64,000 nt of DNA, taken from assembly GCF_900101615.1 (NCBI RefSeq), contig NZ_FMZX01000002.1, forward strand, positions 434,001 to 498,000, read 5' to 3'. The translations under genes were made by a program, and so were the position numbers. Below, piece by piece: positions 62,327 to 64,000 of the stretch; positions within the stretch are counted from its first letter, which is position 1, and each line of letters begins with the position of its first letter. This stretch comes from Belnapia rosea. GTDB lineage: Bacteria; Pseudomonadota; Alphaproteobacteria; Acetobacterales; Acetobacteraceae. The notes below the pieces were generated by a model that was not told the DNA's origin, did no database searches, and was given only the letters and a program-made list of their open reading frames with translations.

Positions 62327-63657
62327 GCCGCCTTGTCATCGTCGCCAACCGCGTTCCCAATCCGAAGGAACGCGGCGCCACCGCCGGCGGGCTGGCGGTG
62401 GCCCTGCAGGATGCCGTCACCCAGCGTGAGGCGATGTGGTTCGGCTGGTCTGGCCAGACCGCCGAGTCCACCGCCGAGCGGCCGACCGAGGTCGTGCAGG
62501 GCCGGCTGACCTATGCCACGCTCGATCTCGGGCGGCAGGACTACACCCGCTACTACCAGGGCTTCGCCAATGGCGTGCTCTGGCCGACGCTGCACTACCG
62601 GCTCGGTCTCGCCCGTTTCCAGCGCGAGGATTATGTCGGCTATCGCGGGGTGAATGCCGCCTTCGCCGCCGCGCTCGCCCCGCTGCTGCGGCCCGACGAC
62701 CTGGTCTGGACCCATGACTTCCACCTGTTCCCCTTCGGGCGGGAGTTGCGGCGGCTCGGCTGTACCCAGCGGCAGGGCTTCTTCCTCCATGTGCCTTTTC
62801 CGCCCTATGGTCTGTTCCTTGCCCTGCCGCGGGCGGAGGAATTGCTGGCCGACCTCGCCGCCTATGACGTGATCGGTGTCCAGACCGAGGATGATGCCAT
62901 CAATCTCCGCCATGCCCTGGAGGCGGTAGGGCAGGGGGAGGCCGCCGCGCGGGTCGCCGCCTTCCCGGTTGGGATCGATGCCGATGCCTTCCGTCGCCTC
63001 GCCGAGCGCGCCCTGACCCGGGCCGAGACGCGCCGCTTCCACCAGAGCCTGGTCGGGCGCGCCCTGGTGATGGGTGTGGACCGGCTGGACTACACCAAGG
63101 GCCTGCCGCAGCGCTTCGCCGGCTATGCCCAGCTCCTGGCGCGCTTCACCGCGCATCGGGGGCGCGCGACCTATCTCCAGGTCACACCCGTCTCACGCGG
63201 CGACGTGGCGCAGTATCGCAGCCTGCGGCGGGAGCTCGACGAATGGGCCGGCCGGATCAACGGCCAATATGCTGAGCCGGATTGGGTGCCGCTCCGCTAC
63301 ATGACGCGGCCGGTGCAACGGCCGGTGCTGGCGGGCTTCATGCGCCTTGCACGGGTTGGTCTCGTGACACCGTTGCGGGATGGGATGAATCTGGTCGCCA
63401 AGGAATATGTCGCGGCGCAGGATCCGGCCGATCCTGGTGTACTGGTGCTGTCCCGCTTCGCTGGCGCATCGCCCGCCATGCCCGGGTCGGTGCTGGTCAA
63501 TCCGCTCGACCCGGATGAGATCGCCGAGAGCCTCGACGCGGCACTCAGCATGCCGCGTGAGGAGCGGGTGGCACGCTGGCAGGCGAATCATGACGCGGTC
63601 TGGGGTGCCAGCGCACGCGCCTGGAGCCGGTCCTTCCTGTCAGCCCTCGAGGGCTGA
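62323..63657 (+). CDS. otsA: Trehalose-6-phosphate synthase
   Basis: OtsA (GT20, 444 aa) joins UDP-glucose (or another NDP-glucose) to glucose-6-phosphate. The ATG at 62323 overlaps the otsB stop by 4 bp. Motifs in order: SRLVIVANRV, GGLAVAL, WTHDFHLFPFG, FFLHVPFPPYG, the donor-binding GVDRLDYTKGLPQR, and LRDGMNLVAKEY near the C-terminus. All catalytic landmarks appear intact. A 26-bp perfect palindrome covers its end. Confidence 0.94.
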   Translation: MSRLVIVANRVPNPKERGATAGGLAVALQDAVTQREAMWFGWSGQTAESTAERPTEVVQGRLTYATLDLGRQDYTRYYQGFANGVLWPTLHYRLGLARFQREDYVGYRGVNAAFAAALAPLLRPDDLVWTHDFHLFPFGRELRRLGCTQRQGFFLHVPFPPYGLFLALPRAEELLADLAAYDVIGVQTEDDAINLRHALEAVGQGEAAARVAAFPVGIDADAFRRLAERALTRAETRRFHQSLVGRALVMGVDRLDYTKGLPQRFAGYAQLLARFTAHRGRATYLQVTPVSRGDVAQYRSLRRELDEWAGRINGQYAEPDWVPLRYMTRPVQRPVLAGFMRLARVGLVTPLRDGMNLVAKEYVAAQDPADPGVLVLSRFAGASPAMPGSVLVNPLDPDEIAESLDAALSMPREERVARWQANHDAVWGASARAWSRSFLSALEG

Positions 63658-63661
63658 CAGG
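63636..63661. terminator. 26-bp perfect palindrome overlapping otsA end
   Basis: Each half is CCTGTCAGCCCTC followed directly by its complement, giving a 26-bp perfect palindrome. It contains the otsA stop codon and lies a few bases before the convergent glutathione S-transferase gene, so it is probably a shared terminator. Confidence 0.75.
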
Positions 63662-63667
63662 CCCATC

Positions 63668-64000
63668 TCAGCTCAGCGGTACCGCGACCTGGGTCCTGTA
63701 GGGCGTGCGTTCGCGCAGCCGGTCGTACCAGCGCCGCAGGCGGGGGAGTTCCGGACGCTCGATCGGCAGGTGGTACCAGCGGTGCAGGAAGCCGCCGAGG
63801 GCGATGTCGGCGAGGCCGAAGGCGCCCGCGATATGCTCCCGTTCCTCCAGCGCGGCATCCGCGATGCGCCAGAGCCGCGCCGTCGCCTCCTGGGCCTGGG
63901 CCGCCGCCGCTAGGTCGCGCTCCGCCTCCGGGGTGCGGATATAGGTCCAGAAGATGATGCGCATGGGCTCGTTCATCGAGGCGAGCGTCCAATCCATCCA
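63668..64000 (-). CDS. Glutathione S-transferase C-terminal domain, partial
   Basis: Only the C-terminal helical domain is present; the N-terminal thioredoxin-like domain lies beyond the right edge. The visible part (about 110 aa) has MDWTLASMNEPMRIIFWTYI, and FGLADIALGGFLHRWYHLPI with the N-capping Ser/Asp-x-x-D-type motif AGAFGLADIA. The ATG seen at 63997 is an internal Met, not the start. It is convergent with otsA. Confidence 0.82.
   Translation of the reverse strand, partial: WMDWTLASMNEPMRIIFWTYIRTPEAERDLAAAAQAQEATARLWRIADAALEEREHIAGAFGLADIALGGFLHRWYHLPIERPELPRLRRWYDRLRERTPYRTQVAVPLS

Overview
The window is high-GC DNA with dense, often overlapping genes, GTG and TTG starts, Tat-type signal peptides and many solute-binding proteins. 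This points to an alphaproteobacterium. An Acetobacteraceae (Roseomonas-like) relative is my best guess, inferred from overall style and gene content rather than from any marker gene. I saw no rRNA or tRNA genes, insertion sequence or CRISPR array.

Region 1 (1-20301) is a cell-surface polysaccharide locus. It holds a Wza-type export lipoprotein (cut by the window edge), a Wzc-type tyrosine autokinase, GalE, two acyltransferase-3 membrane proteins, an O-antigen ligase/polymerase, a family 5 glycosidase, an outer-membrane beta-barrel, a WecB/TagA-type glycosyltransferase, two GT2 glycosyltransferases, a polyprenyl-phosphate sugar-phosphate transferase and a GtrA flippase-like protein. Embedded in it is a five-gene type I secretion operon (ABC exporter and HlyD adaptor plus two small unknown proteins and the glycosidase). 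A GAF-histidine kinase (20496-21698) follows.

Region 2 (21800-37209) is the most striking part. Seven consecutive paralogous family 5 (Dpp/Opp type) ABC solute-binding proteins are followed by a single set of two permeases and two ATPases. After it come a small membrane protein, a three-subunit molybdenum hydroxylase of the CoxSLM form II type, and an orphan Bug/TctC binding protein. The plausible reading is a multi-receptor importer feeding an oxidative catabolic step, but the substrate cannot be read from sequence.

Region 3 (42463-52138) is metabolic: a family 1 glycosidase-like protein, an AtzH/HpxZ-like protein coupled to a DadA-like FAD oxidoreductase, a double cold-shock-domain protein with an Arg/Pro/Gly repeat linker, an MFS transporter, a four-gene minus-strand run (PLP lyase, 3-mercaptopyruvate sulfurtransferase, AlaX editing protein, NUDIX hydrolase) and an EamA exporter.

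Region 4 (52146-64000) holds a coiled-coil protein and its partner, a decayed GNAT acetyltransferase beside an intact paralogue, a CopD-like membrane protein, an orphan ParA ATPase, an SDR, a DsbA-family protein, a cysteine synthase, an enoyl-CoA hydratase, a large RTX/DUF4214 protein (a possible client of the type I exporter in region 1), the trehalose pair otsB-otsA and the end of a glutathione S-transferase gene. Several convergent gene ends carry long perfect hairpins.
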